Part shown: piece by piece, positions 1 to 8,547 of the stretch
How positions within the stretch are numbered: position 1 is the first letter of the stretch
How the letters are laid out: every line of letters starts with the position of its first letter
Assembly (NCBI GenBank): GCA_009774175.1
Contig: VSNG01000005.1
Location: 97,196-161,195, forward strand
Length of the DNA stretch: 64,000 bases
Direction of reading: 5' to 3'
DNA from: Lachnospiraceae bacterium
GTDB taxonomy: Bacteria; Bacillota; Clostridia; Lachnospirales; Lachnospiraceae
The notes under the pieces: generated by a model
Told to the model about the DNA's origin: nothing
The model's database searches: none
Seen by the model: only the letters and a program-made list of their open reading frames with translations
Program-made: the position numbers and the translations under genes

Positions 1-197
1 GTTCCCCGCCATCTGCTTTGCAAACTATTTTATAAAGAATGGCTTATTTACTAGAACTGCTGCCATTTATTCATAATATCATACCCATATTATAAAAGGG
101 TAAAATAGAACTTTTCTTATCAACTATCTTTTCACTTATGCATTCTCTGATTTGGGTACAAATTCCTGAAATTGGGTACTACACAGTTTATCTACAC

Positions 198-524
198 CTA
201 TAACCCAAATGTACGATATAGCCATGCCCGGCTGTCTACTAACATATGAAGTATCCTTACTATGTATATAGTGTCCCCTGAAATTACATAATAAATTTTA
301 TAATTCTTATAATAATCTTTGCGGACACCTAATTCAGCAAGTATTTCATCTTCATCCAATTCATTCCGCTCAGGGAAATTTATCAAAGAATTGATTTGCT
401 TTCTAATGCCTTTTACTGTATTTTCGGCAGCACTGGGATTTCCCAATTCAAAAGCAATATAGTCACCTGTATTTTCTAAATCTTCTTCTGCCAAATCGGT
501 AATTTCTATTCTATATTGCTTCAT
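198..524 (-). CDS. RelE/ParE-type toxin of a toxin-antitoxin pair
   Basis: A 108-residue small basic protein with the layout of RelE/ParE-superfamily toxins: an N-terminal strand (MKQYRIEITDLAEEDL), a two-helix middle segment with YIAFELGNPSAAENTV, and a C-terminal YYVISGDTIYIVRILH strand pair. Family members cleave mRNA or poison gyrase; the sequence alone does not say which. I start it at the ATG at 524, not the in-frame upstream codon, because homology begins there. The gene overlaps the 3' end of the upstream antitoxin gene by 14 bp, which suggests coupled translation. Confident as a RelE/ParE-fold protein; target unknown. Confidence 0.8.
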   Translation of the reverse strand: MKQYRIEITDLAEEDLENTGDYIAFELGNPSAAENTVKGIRKQINSLINFPERNELDEDEILAELGVRKDYYKNYKIYYVISGDTIYIVRILHMLVDSRAWLYRTFGL

Positions 525-678
525 TCTTGTACTTTTTCTCCAGCCTGTCACATACAGAGTTAAAATCTTTTGTTTTTCCTTCTTTTATCTGATCTAGTCC
601 TGCAAGCACAAGATTACGCACTTCAACCTTTTGTTCTTCTAAGGCTATCTGATAATCCTTTTTTACTGCAACTTCCAT
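511..678 (-). CDS. Small antitoxin partner of the RelE/ParE toxin
   Basis: A 55-residue acidic/helical protein beginning MEVAVKKDYQ, placed directly upstream of and overlapping the toxin gene, the usual antitoxin-first order. The ATG at 678 is preceded by an AGAAAGGA ribosome-binding sequence. The pattern EEQKVEVRNLVLAGLDQIKEGKTKDFNSVCDRLEKKYK resembles small antitoxins that carry a helical toxin-binding tail, but no clear ribbon-helix-helix domain is visible. The role is inferred mainly from the overlap with the toxin. Confidence 0.65.
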   Translation of the reverse strand: MEVAVKKDYQIALEEQKVEVRNLVLAGLDQIKEGKTKDFNSVCDRLEKKYKNEAI

Positions 679-696
679 AAAATCCGTCCTTTCTAA

Positions 697-707
697 TATA
701 CAGTATA
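697..707. promoter_or_regulatory. Candidate operator of the toxin-antitoxin pair
   Basis: TATACAGTATA is a perfect palindrome around a central base and lies 18 bp upstream of the antitoxin start codon. A second perfect palindrome, CTTGCATTGCAAG, is at 767-779. Type II toxin-antitoxin complexes usually repress their own promoter by binding such palindromes. That binding is inferred here from position and symmetry only. Confidence 0.4.
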
Positions 708-796
708 CGCAATAATGCTCAAAATATTTTCGCAACTATAATTAATTTTATGATACCTTATCTCTGCTTGCATTGCAAGATTTCTTTGATAAATTT

Positions 797-1279
797 TCAG
801 TTAATTGCATTCCCAAACTTAGCAATCTCATCATCAAACTTCTGCTCTGTAACATGAGTATAAATTTCAATCGTTGTACTGTAATGCTGGTGTCCCATCA
901 ATGCTTGCACAACTTTAGGATTCATGCCTTTCTCGAAACAGCGACTACAAAATGTATGACGTAATGCGTGTGGGTATACATCTTCAAAGATATTTGGTTT
1001 TCTTTGTTCCCTTACAGAATCAAAAGCCTCTGCCTCATTAATAGCCTTTACGACCTTCTTACACTCTTTCTCTGCATGGTATCTAAGAACAGGTGAACCC
1101 ATTGATGTAACAAATACCAAATCTGCAAATTCACCTTCACATCTATATCTTTTACCCAATTCCCTTCTAATCTTATCTTGCTTCTTTTTCTGTGCTAAGA
1201 ACATTTCCTTTGCTTCACCCATAAATGGTATCTTAGTCACCGGACAGTGGCCGGCTGCGCCATTGTTCGATATGTTCAT
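797..1279 (-). pseudogene. C-terminal fragment of a tyrosine recombinase (integrase)
   Basis: The frame holds the C-terminal catalytic part of a Tn916/phage-type integrase. It has the HALRHTFCSRCFEKG box (H-x-x-R), the MGHQHYSTTIEIYTHV box with the nucleophilic Tyr, and the usual short tail. The N-terminal arm-binding and core-binding domains are missing, as is the first catalytic Arg region. The first ~13 codons are not integrase-like and belong to the junction with the IS256-type fragment. The recombinase was therefore broken by an insertion or deletion and is presumably inactive. It sits downstream of tsf next to a toxin-antitoxin pair, consistent with the remains of a small integrated element. 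Confidence 0.85.
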
Positions 1280-1697
1280 AAGCTTTCTTGTTGAGATTGC
1301 TTATCGTCCCGGGAGATACTTTGGTCCCCCAGAGTGCTTCCGTGATATCTTCCACCCGGCGTACGGAGACGCCGGCAAGATACATCTCGATCAGGGCTTC
1401 TTCCACGGTGGATTCCCTGCGGCGGTAACGTTCGATGATGGCAGTTTCAAAGGGGACGCCTTTTAACTTGGGAACATTAAGTTCCACTTCCCCGGCAGTC
1501 GTCTGAAAATTCCTCTCATAATGCCCGGAACGGTAACCCTGACGGCCACTGGAACGTTCGTACTTCTGGGCGTTGACCAGTTCATCCGCTTCTTTGTCGA
1601 GCAGGGCATTGAGGGTTTCTTCCACACTGGATCGGACAAGGTCTTTCAGATCATGCTTTATTAAGTCCTCGTTTAGTTGTATAATGTTATCAGACAT
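1233..1697 (-). pseudogene. N-terminal fragment of an IS256/Mutator-family transposase
   Basis: The 154-residue frame matches the start of Mutator-type (IS256 family) transposases: an acidic helical N-terminus, then NAQKYERSSGRQGYRSGHYER, VPKLKGVPFETAIIERYRRR, and EEALIEMYLAGVSVRRVEDI followed by GTKVSPGTISNLNKK. Full-length family members are about 400 residues with a DDE catalytic core. Here similarity stops near EQWRSRPL, and the frame hits a stop where integrase sequence begins, so the DDE core is absent. A strong AAAGGAGGT ribosome-binding site precedes the ATG at 1697. The fragment cannot be an active transposase. Confidence 0.85.
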
Positions 1698-1790
1698 GGT
1701 TCTATACCTCCTTTAGTAGGTTTTGTTGTGGTGACTTAATTCTACCAAACGGCTATAGACCATGTCTATTTTTTATGAAATTAATTTGCG
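1236..1790. mobile_element. Remnant of an IS256-type insertion sequence
   Basis: This covers the truncated transposase plus the upstream AT-rich end (about 1698-1790), where the IS terminal inverted repeat would be expected. The inner boundary with integrase sequence is near 1236-1245. Only one end of the IS is present, so no matching inverted repeat or target duplication can be shown. The outer boundary is approximate. Confidence 0.5.
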
Positions 1791-2174
1791 AAACTTATTA
1801 TACGTCATCTTTTTGTTCCAATGCATGAATACACCAGATACACCTTTTCCGTAAAAAACTGCTACCCTCCAAAATGTAAACCATCCCGATACACAAAAAG
1901 ACACCATCGCTTACATTCCTATAAGCAATGATGCCTTATCATTTCGTTCAAACATTTCATTTTCAATCCGTTTTTAAGTTGCAAGCAAACTTTTCATTAA
2001 GAAGTTGGGTAAAACATTTTACCCATTTCCGTACCCAATTTTTACCCAAATTATCACGATATTTTGCGATATTTTATGATAGGTTGCGATACTTTGAATT
2101 TTCTCTTAAAACCGCCTGCATGGCTTGAAAATGCTTTGTTTTCTGGTTTTGTTTCTTCCAAGAATTTTCCAATC
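1698..2174. other. Non-coding junction between tsf and the mobile remnant, with TTGGGTA repeats
   Basis: This 477-bp stretch has no convincing gene. It holds the presumed IS end, an imperfect inverted repeat near 1899-1935, and a cluster of TTGGGTA-type octamers in both orientations at 2005-2012, 2019-2026, 2031-2038 and 2042-2049. The first two form the palindrome GGGTAAAACATTTTACCC. Related TTGGGTAC copies lie at 152-159 and 172-179 on the other side of the remnant. These could be recombinase arm sites or the element's old attachment region. A weak AAAACC/GGTTTT stem beyond the tsf stop (about 2110-2153) may end tsf transcription. Confidence 0.45.
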
Positions 2175-3110
2175 TCACATTCCCATCTGCTTCGCAACCT
2201 CTTCTGCAAAGTTCTCTTCCTTCTTCTCGAGTCCCTCGCCGGTCTCAAAACGGACAAATCTCTTAACGGAAAGCTTTGCGTTGTTCTCTTTGGCAACCTG
2301 CTCGATATACTTTGCAACCGTCTGCTTACCGTCCTCAGCCTTCACGTAAACCTGCTCCAGAAGGCATACTTCCTTAAGCTCCTTGTTCAGACGTCCGTTT
2401 ACGGCACCCTCGATCACCTTATCCGGCTTACCTGCCATCTTGGGATCGTTCTTGATCTGCTCCGCAAGAATCTCCTTCTCATGCGCCTTGTACTCCTCGG
2501 ATACCTCGTCCGTGGAAACATACTTCGGATACAGAGCCGCCACCTGCATGGCAACATTGGTAAGCGCTTCCTTTACCGCATCATTGATAACATCCGTTAC
2601 CGCCTCAACGATTACGCCGATTCTGCCGCCGCCGTGCACATAGGTCACCACACAGCCATCCGCCGCGCTTACTTTCTCAAATCTTCTGATGCTCAGGTTC
2701 TCACCGATCACGGCAACCTTATCCACCAGCGCATCCTTCACGGTCTTTGCTTCATCCAGATGCCACTTCTCTGCAAGAAACGCATCCAGATCCGCCGCAT
2801 CAGACTCAACCGCCTGCTTCGCAACCGCTTCCACATATGCCTGGAAATCTTCGTTTTTCGCCACGAAATCGGTCTCGGAATTTACTTCTACAACCGCAGC
2901 GGTCTTCTCATCCTTAACCGCCACACGGCAAAGACCCTCGGCAGCGATTCTTCCTGCCTTCTTCTCCGCCTTCGCCTGTCCGTTCTTTCTCAGATATTCT
3001 ACCGCCGCACCCATATCGCCGTTCGTCTCGTTCAGAGCCTTCTTGCAATCCATCATGCCTGCGCCGGTCATCTCTCTTAATTCTTTTACCATTGCTGCTG
3101 TGATAGCCAT
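2175..3110 (-). CDS. tsf: Translation elongation factor Ts
   Basis: A 311-residue EF-Ts, the guanine-nucleotide exchange factor that recycles EF-Tu after each delivery of aminoacyl-tRNA. The N-terminal UBA-like module (MAITAAMVKELREMTGAGMM, residues 1-40) and the hallmark TDFVAKN motif at residues 80-86 are present, followed by the two core exchange subdomains. The length fits the long Clostridia form. The ATG at 3110 has an excellent AGGAGG ribosome-binding site. It follows rpsB by 63 bp, the near-universal rpsB-tsf pair, and should be co-transcribed with it. Confidence 0.98.
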   Translation of the reverse strand: MAITAAMVKELREMTGAGMMDCKKALNETNGDMGAAVEYLRKNGQAKAEKKAGRIAAEGLCRVAVKDEKTAAVVEVNSETDFVAKNEDFQAYVEAVAKQAVESDAADLDAFLAEKWHLDEAKTVKDALVDKVAVIGENLSIRRFEKVSAADGCVVTYVHGGGRIGVIVEAVTDVINDAVKEALTNVAMQVAALYPKYVSTDEVSEEYKAHEKEILAEQIKNDPKMAGKPDKVIEGAVNGRLNKELKEVCLLEQVYVKAEDGKQTVAKYIEQVAKENNAKLSVKRFVRFETGEGLEKKEENFAEEVAKQMGM

Positions 3111-3173
3111 CTGTTTTTCCTCCTGAATTATCTATGCTATATCTCGTCTGACACGCGTCTTCACACTGCCGCG

Positions 3174-3920
3174 TTACGCCTCGTCTGCTTCCTCAACCTT
3201 TTCCATCTCCGCCTCGGACGCATACTCGTCAGCTTCTGCACCCTGGTTGGCCTCAACAACCGCGTCAGCCATCTTGGATACAATCAGCTTAACCGCACGA
3301 ATCGCATCGTCGTTTCCGGGGATGATATAGTCAAGCTCCTCGGGATCACAGTTTGTATCGCCGATACCGATCAGGGTAATGCCCAGCGTGTGAGCCTCCT
3401 GTACACAGATTTTCTCCTTCTTGGGATCTACCACAAAGATACAGTCAGGTGTTCTGGTCATCTCCTTGATACCGCCAAGGTTCTTCTCCAGCTTCTCCCA
3501 CTCTTTTTTAATCTTGATAACCTCTTTCTTGGGAAGCACCTCAAAAGTGCCGTCCTCCGCCATTCTCTCGATAGCTTTCAATCTCTCGATTCTGGAACGG
3601 ATTGTCTTAAAGTTGGTGAGCATGCCGCCCAGCCATCTCTCATTTACATAGTACATTCCGCAGCGCTCAGCCTCTGTCTTAACCGCATCCTGCGCCTGCT
3701 TCTTGGTTCCTACAAAGAGGATTGTGCCACCCTGTGCCACCACATCGAACACTGCCTTGTAAGCCTCGTCCACCTTACCTACGGACTTTTGCAGGTCAAT
3801 AATATGAATGCCGTTTCTCTCCGTGAAGATATAGGGAGCCATCTTAGGGTTCCATCTTCTGGTCTGGTGTCCGAAGTGAACGCCTGCCTCCAGTAACTGT
3901 TTCATTGAAATAACGCTCAT
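3174..3920 (-). CDS. rpsB: 30S ribosomal protein S2
   Basis: A 248-residue S2 protein of the small ribosomal subunit. The start MSVISMKQLLEAGVHFGHQ and the RWNPKMAPYIF and ERWLGGMLTNF motifs are diagnostic. The ATG at 3920 is used because S2 homology begins there and a GGAGG sequence lies just upstream; an in-frame GTG at 3971 would add 17 unrelated residues. The C-terminus carries an acidic, Glu/Ala-rich tail (about residues 215-248). It heads the rpsB-tsf unit and follows the MCP gene of the fla/che operon, as rpsB-tsf follows fla/che in Bacillus subtilis. Confidence 0.97.
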   Translation of the reverse strand: MSVISMKQLLEAGVHFGHQTRRWNPKMAPYIFTERNGIHIIDLQKSVGKVDEAYKAVFDVVAQGGTILFVGTKKQAQDAVKTEAERCGMYYVNERWLGGMLTNFKTIRSRIERLKAIERMAEDGTFEVLPKKEVIKIKKEWEKLEKNLGGIKEMTRTPDCIFVVDPKKEKICVQEAHTLGITLIGIGDTNCDPEELDYIIPGNDDAIRAVKLIVSKMADAVVEANQGAEADEYASEAEMEKVEEADEA

Positions 3921-4047
3921 GATTCTACCTCCATTTGGTTGTCTGCCATATATCTTGCGCCTCCCTGCCACCCTTTTCTTACGGGCACCGGCATGGGCTG
4001 GATATATGTGATTGATTGGATATTATGTGCCTTGCGCACACTTAGAT

Positions 4048-4076
4048 ACTATAACATAAAAGAATCACCCGTGCAA
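4048..4076 (-). promoter_or_regulatory. Sigma-A-type promoter of rpsB-tsf
   Basis: On the minus strand, TTGCAC (4071-4076) and TATAGT (4048-4053) are separated by exactly 17 bp, immediately after the MCP stop codon. The resulting leader is about 125 nt and contains a small GTGTGC/GCACAT hairpin. The promoter lets ribosomal genes be expressed independently of the upstream motility operon. I see no terminator between the MCP gene and this promoter. Confidence 0.65.
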
Positions 4077-6161
4077 TCAGTTTTTGAACATCTCCACGAT
4101 ATTCTTTAATTTAACCACATTTTCCGAATTGGTTTCCACCAGCTCCGCGTTGCCTTCCACAAGCTGGGACACATCCTCCGTCTTCTGGGCGATGCTGCTG
4201 ATATTGTCCGCCGCCTCCCCTACCGTAAGGGTAATGTTGTTGACCGAATCGGCGATTTCCACAATGGCGTTTAACAGCGTATCCACTTCATTGCCAATGG
4301 TCTTCATATTTGCCTCAAAGTTGGAAGCGTCCTGCGTGTATTTCTCCGCTACGCCCATAAAATCGCTGTAGTCCTTAAGCACAGTCTGTTCCAGGAAGGA
4401 AAGCGTCTCCTGCAAACAGGATTCCATGTTCTCAACAGCCCGGTTCACCTCTGTGGTAATGCCGTTAATGTTGCTTACCGTAGAGGACGTCTGGGAAGCC
4501 AGTCCGCCGATCTCATCGGCAACCACCGCAAAGCCTCTGCCTGCCTCTCCGGCTCTGGCCGCCTCAATCGAGGCATTTAAAGCCAGCAGATTCGTCTGTC
4601 CGGAAATATCAAGAATGGACTGGGTCAGCTGATTGATCTTCTCCACCGCCCGCGCCTGCTCCATGGCCTGCGCGCTCTTCTCCTGCACGCCGCGGTACAT
4701 CTGCGTAGTTTTGTTCTGCGCCTCGCCGGTTGTATTTTTCAGATCGTCGGCTCGCTGTTTGCTCTCCAGAGAAGCCCGCTCGCCATCCTTGGAATTGTCG
4801 CGGATAACCTGCGCCCTCTCCCGAATCTGATTGACTGTATTGTTGACCGTCTCCATAGCCGCCGCCGTCTCTTCCATGGCCGCCGCAAGTCCCTGTGTCA
4901 TCTCCGAATTTTCCCCGCTCATACCCTGTACTTTTTCTGTGGTATTCGCAATCTTCAAAAGGGTCTCGTCCAGATCGGAATAGGTTCTCTGAATATCCGC
5001 TACCATGGAGCGCAGGCTTGCCCTCATCTCCCTGAGGGAATTGGCCATATTGCCGCTCTCGTCATGTCGTTTACAGAGTCTGTCGCTATTGGCGTTCTTG
5101 GCAAAATTAAACCTTGCCGTTTTGGACACGATGTCGTTTATCTGCGTGATGGGCTTTGTGATCGCCATACCCATAATCGTACCGATCACAATCGCAATCG
5201 CAACCGCAACCAGCATACCGATCAAAATCAGCATGGTGATATGGCTTGCCGCGCTCTTCATCTCCGATTCCGGCGCTGTCAGCACATAACGCATCCCGTT
5301 TGTGAGCGTTTTATAACACATGTCTTTTTCTATACCCTGATAGGTATAATTGACAGTCTGTCCCTCCATCGCGGGATCGGCCAACGCGCTTGTCATGGCG
5401 TCGGAATCCTCAAGTCCGGAGAGGGCTGTTCCCGCTTCAATTGATTTATGGTAGGAAATATTGCCCTTTCCGTCTGTCAGGAAGGCAAAACCGGTCTCAA
5501 ACACCGTGGCATTATCAACGGTAGCCGTAAATTTTTCAAAATCAATATCCATGCCGATGATGCCGATGGACTCGCCATTTATGACGATAGGAATTACATA
5601 GGAAACCATATAGACATTAATATTGGAGTTTAAATAAGGATCCATCCAGGTCGGTTTCCCGTTTTGCACGGGTATGTAATACCAGCCCACATGCTCCAGA
5701 TCGTCGGGCGAATACATGGAAAAATCTGTGGGAACAAGCGCTTCAAACTTTTCAGCATCACTGCTCCTGCTCCAGAAGACACCACTGTCAGGCTCCGTAA
5801 ACTCAGGGTTATAACGAATGTACGCCGTCAGCGCCCCTTCCGTATTGCCGCCCACCTCATAGAGCATCTCATTCATGACGGCGGTAAAGTTATCTACATA
5901 AGCCTTGCTGGTCTTAAACGCCTCCACATCCGTAAGCTGCTGCAGAGCAACGTTGTACGCCGTGTTGACGGACTGCTCCACCCTGCTCATCTGGGCGTTT
6001 AATGCCGATGCCTGATTGGCGCAGGCATACTGCATTTCCTTCTGAGAATCCGCATATACCGTCCTGCTGGAATTGACAATGCTTACCCCGCCGCATATGA
6101 GGGAGGATAAAAGCGTACATACAATTACCGTCACCAAAATTCTCGCCTTAATTGATCTCAT
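4077..6161 (-). CDS. Methyl-accepting chemotaxis protein with dCache-type sensor
   Basis: A 694-residue transmembrane chemoreceptor. TM1 is near residues 8-30, an extracellular dCache-like ligand domain spans about 35-300, TM2 is about 305-333, HAMP follows to about 385, and the long cytoplasmic coiled-coil signalling domain fills the rest. The conserved hairpin tip is at 520-550 (ISGQTNLLALNASIEAARAG and GRGFAVVADEI), the contact point for CheA and CheW. It would relay an external ligand signal to CheA. The ligand cannot be read from sequence. It is the last gene of the fla/che string, 24 bp after the MltG-like gene. Confidence 0.95.
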   Translation of the reverse strand: MRSIKARILVTVIVCTLLSSLICGGVSIVNSSRTVYADSQKEMQYACANQASALNAQMSRVEQSVNTAYNVALQQLTDVEAFKTSKAYVDNFTAVMNEMLYEVGGNTEGALTAYIRYNPEFTEPDSGVFWSRSSDAEKFEALVPTDFSMYSPDDLEHVGWYYIPVQNGKPTWMDPYLNSNINVYMVSYVIPIVINGESIGIIGMDIDFEKFTATVDNATVFETGFAFLTDGKGNISYHKSIEAGTALSGLEDSDAMTSALADPAMEGQTVNYTYQGIEKDMCYKTLTNGMRYVLTAPESEMKSAASHITMLILIGMLVAVAIAIVIGTIMGMAITKPITQINDIVSKTARFNFAKNANSDRLCKRHDESGNMANSLREMRASLRSMVADIQRTYSDLDETLLKIANTTEKVQGMSGENSEMTQGLAAAMEETAAAMETVNNTVNQIRERAQVIRDNSKDGERASLESKQRADDLKNTTGEAQNKTTQMYRGVQEKSAQAMEQARAVEKINQLTQSILDISGQTNLLALNASIEAARAGEAGRGFAVVADEIGGLASQTSSTVSNINGITTEVNRAVENMESCLQETLSFLEQTVLKDYSDFMGVAEKYTQDASNFEANMKTIGNEVDTLLNAIVEIADSVNNITLTVGEAADNISSIAQKTEDVSQLVEGNAELVETNSENVVKLKNIVEMFKN

Positions 6162-6185
6162 AATGTCTCTCCTTTTTTAGTCTGT

Positions 6186-6953
6186 CTATTTCTGGCCCGT
6201 CACAATCCTTGCAATCTGCTCATCAGTTGCATTGGCAGGAATATGGAAAGTGCCGGTTCTGAGCTTCTTATCGTAGCCGTGTTCACACAGATAGGTGTCA
6301 AAGGAAGCTGCCGACGCCACAACGCCTGCCTGCTCCAGCTTTTTTGCCACCGTGTAGGAACCGTCGCCACTGGCGATTGTCACATTCTTTGTTCCAGCAT
6401 TTGCAGATGCAGCGTCGCTGCCCTCCTGCGCCTTGTCAGATTCGGCATTGCTTTCCTTTATCCTGTCATCCAGAGACTTTACAACATCATCCTGCTTTGT
6501 CATCTCGTTGGTATCCGGCTTCGGCGAGGCTGCAGTGGGCGCCGTCCCGGCAGTTGGTTTTTCCGTATCAGACTTTTGGTTCTGTATAGGCTCCGGCGTA
6601 TCCACCACAGGCTTCTGTTCTGCCTGTGCCGTATCTGTTTCTCCGTCCGGGCTGTCCTGCCCTTCCTTCTCCCTTGCAGACGCCTCCGCTTCCGCCTTCA
6701 CCGCCACATCCTTCTTTACAGGCTGTTCGGCCTCACCGGTATTTATATTTGCTCCATCCGGCTCCTTTTCCTCTTCCACAGAGGGTTCCAGCAGCCGGGT
6801 ATCCTCCGTCATGCCAAGCTCTCTGGCTCTGGCAATTACCTCATCGTCGGTCATTTCACTCGTTTTTCCGCCGCCGGACAGGGCGATCCCCATGATAACC
6901 GCCGTCACAATAATTCCAAGGCCAAGACCCCGAAAATAATATTTTTTCTCCAT
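6186..6953 (-). CDS. Membrane-anchored protein with MltG/YceG-like C-terminal segment
   Basis: A 255-residue protein: a short N-terminal membrane anchor (about residues 7-27), a long low-complexity Glu/Pro/Thr-rich linker (about 35-180), and a C-terminal ~70-residue domain. The C-terminal domain (TIASGDGSYTVAKKLEQAGV, FDTYLCEHGYDKKLRTGTF, ATDEQIARIVTG) resembles the LysM-like/substrate-recognition part of MltG endolytic transglycosylases. The MltG catalytic domain with its Glu is absent, so it is probably a non-catalytic cell-wall-associated protein. It lies 1 bp after the DUF6115-like gene and upstream of the MCP gene. Function in motility is unproven. Confidence 0.6.
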   Translation of the reverse strand: MEKKYYFRGLGLGIIVTAVIMGIALSGGGKTSEMTDDEVIARARELGMTEDTRLLEPSVEEEKEPDGANINTGEAEQPVKKDVAVKAEAEASAREKEGQDSPDGETDTAQAEQKPVVDTPEPIQNQKSDTEKPTAGTAPTAASPKPDTNEMTKQDDVVKSLDDRIKESNAESDKAQEGSDAASANAGTKNVTIASGDGSYTVAKKLEQAGVVASAASFDTYLCEHGYDKKLRTGTFHIPANATDEQIARIVTGQK

Positions 6954-6954
6954 A

Positions 6955-8100
6955 TTATACGCCCTCGAACAGATCTATCACCAGTTTGACCTCTCCAAGA
7001 CCAAGGCCAAGCTCCTTGGCTATCGCCATATTGGACTTGCCCGCCTTGTGAAGTTCCAGAATTCTTTCATTACTATTACGCCCGTTATCTTTTCCTTTGG
7101 CAAATCGGATATCTACTCCGCGGGGTTCTTCAGCCACAGGCACAGCGTTTCTGCGGGCATCAAATCCCCTGCCGCCCTCCGGCTCCCGGTTCCCGAAAAT
7201 ACCGAGCTGTGCAAAAGCGGCGCTGGTGGAAAGCTCCTGTTCTCCGGCCACATAATCCACCTCGGGTTCATGGATAATCTCAACCCGTTTCGGACGTATC
7301 GGCTGAAAATCAGCCTCCTCCTCGTCATCTGCCGTCTCCTCAACGTTCTGAACGGGTTCGGGCTCGGGAATGGACACTGCCTCCCGTTCAGGCTCCGGCC
7401 TGGAAATCCGTTCCCATTCGGGTTCTGACAAGGCCACTTCCTCCACGGCTTCTTCTGCTTCTGATTCCCGCACCACATCCTGCGAGTATGCACTCGCGCT
7501 GTGAATGGACCAGAGATCGGTTCTGGTATCCTCTACCGCGCCCATCACGGATTCCACGGCTTCCTGTACCGCCTCCTGTGCCTCTCTGGCGGAAAGCTCC
7601 GCATTGTGAATCCGAAGCAGCGCGCCTTCCGCCGCGCTTTCGGCTTCCTTCGCCTTTTTTGCCGTCTCACCGGCAGTAATCTCCGCATCCCGTACGGTCT
7701 GCCGTATTTCTTCCGCGACCTGATTTGCTTCTCCGATACAGGTCATCAGCGTTTCATGCTTGTCGCTCAGCATATCATAAAGGAAGGTTACTTCCTTATG
7801 GTTTTTGTTGATCTCTTCCAGCACCGTATCCGAATATTCATTTACCGCCATGATTTTTTCATTTGCGACACGCTCCATGGCACGCTCTGTCTTCTCTATC
7901 GAGTAGCCGATCGTTTCATCCACAATATCGGAAACCTTTTCTCTGACAGTCTCCGTCTCTCCCTCCACCATCTTCCTGATCTCGGCTTCGCTGATCAGCT
8001 GTACTTCTCCATCCACGTCCTTCTTTCCTGCCGGCAGTAAATACCCCAACAGGAATATCCCTGCACCAATGATAATCAGAACGATTTCTATCACACTCAT
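6955..8100 (-). CDS. DUF6115-like membrane-anchored coiled-coil protein
   Basis: A 381-residue protein starting at MSVIEIVLIIIGAGIF, which forms a single N-terminal membrane segment. A long charged coiled coil (about residues 35-210) and a Glu/Pro-rich linker follow. The last ~40 residues (ERILELHKAGKSNMAIAKEL, LGLGEVKLVIDLFEGV) form a helix-turn-helix-like segment similar to the domain named DUF6115 in clostridial motility operons. The start at 8100 is preferred over 8118 because the hydrophobic segment begins there. The role is unknown; its place in the operon suggests a flagellum- or envelope-related function. Confidence 0.6.
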   Translation of the reverse strand: MSVIEIVLIIIGAGIFLLGYLLPAGKKDVDGEVQLISEAEIRKMVEGETETVREKVSDIVDETIGYSIEKTERAMERVANEKIMAVNEYSDTVLEEINKNHKEVTFLYDMLSDKHETLMTCIGEANQVAEEIRQTVRDAEITAGETAKKAKEAESAAEGALLRIHNAELSAREAQEAVQEAVESVMGAVEDTRTDLWSIHSASAYSQDVVRESEAEEAVEEVALSEPEWERISRPEPEREAVSIPEPEPVQNVEETADDEEEADFQPIRPKRVEIIHEPEVDYVAGEQELSTSAAFAQLGIFGNREPEGGRGFDARRNAVPVAEEPRGVDIRFAKGKDNGRNSNERILELHKAGKSNMAIAKELGLGLGEVKLVIDLFEGV

Positions 8101-8140
8101 GCTTCTCCCTTTCGTCATTCGGTTTTATTCTTACCGAACT

Positions 8141-8458
8141 CTATCCCATAGTATCAAAGGTACTCACGCCCTTCAACAGCACTTTGCCGTCGGGCTCCTG
8201 TTTTTTCTGCTTTCTGCCCCGGCCGCCGTCCCCGTAGTACTCGTTACTTCCCTTTTCTTTGGCGTCAAATTTTTTCTGGCGGTTTTCCGCATTTTCCCTC
8301 TGGTTGACCCGCTGCGTCTGTTTTTCCACCTGCCTGGTCATCTGCTGTCCGAAGTTGCTCTGATCCACCAGTCCCTTCGTGTCTTCATTATGTTTGACCG
8401 TAGTAAAATCCTGAGCCCTCGTAATCTGTCCCTGCATTTCCACAAAACCTATCGCCAT
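8141..8458 (-). CDS. Small hydrophilic protein of the fla/che operon, unknown function
   Basis: A 105-residue, strongly charged protein (MAIGFVEMQGQITRAQDFTT at the start). The Lys/Arg/Gln-rich middle is followed by a short C-terminal LLKGVSTFDTMG. No membrane segment or known catalytic motif is visible. I place the start at 8458 because the upstream in-frame ATG adds only four residues and overlaps the ribosome-binding region (GGAGGTAACT). It lies between fapA and the DUF6115-like gene, co-directional with tight spacing, so it is likely a real operon member. I do not recognise a family with confidence. Confidence 0.6.
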   Translation of the reverse strand: MAIGFVEMQGQITRAQDFTTVKHNEDTKGLVDQSNFGQQMTRQVEKQTQRVNQRENAENRQKKFDAKEKGSNEYYGDGGRGRKQKKQEPDGKVLLKGVSTFDTMG

Positions 8459-8547
8459 AGTTACCTCCATACTGAAACATTTCTGCCATTATCCGCCGAC
8501 TTTATGATGTTCCTGCGCAAAGCCGCGCATGAGAATACCTCACAGGG

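Noticed and set aside
2064..3080. 338-codon plus-strand frame opposite tsf
   Set aside because: It is the antisense of tsf in another frame, with no ribosome-binding site or protein-family features; tsf on the minus strand explains the openness.
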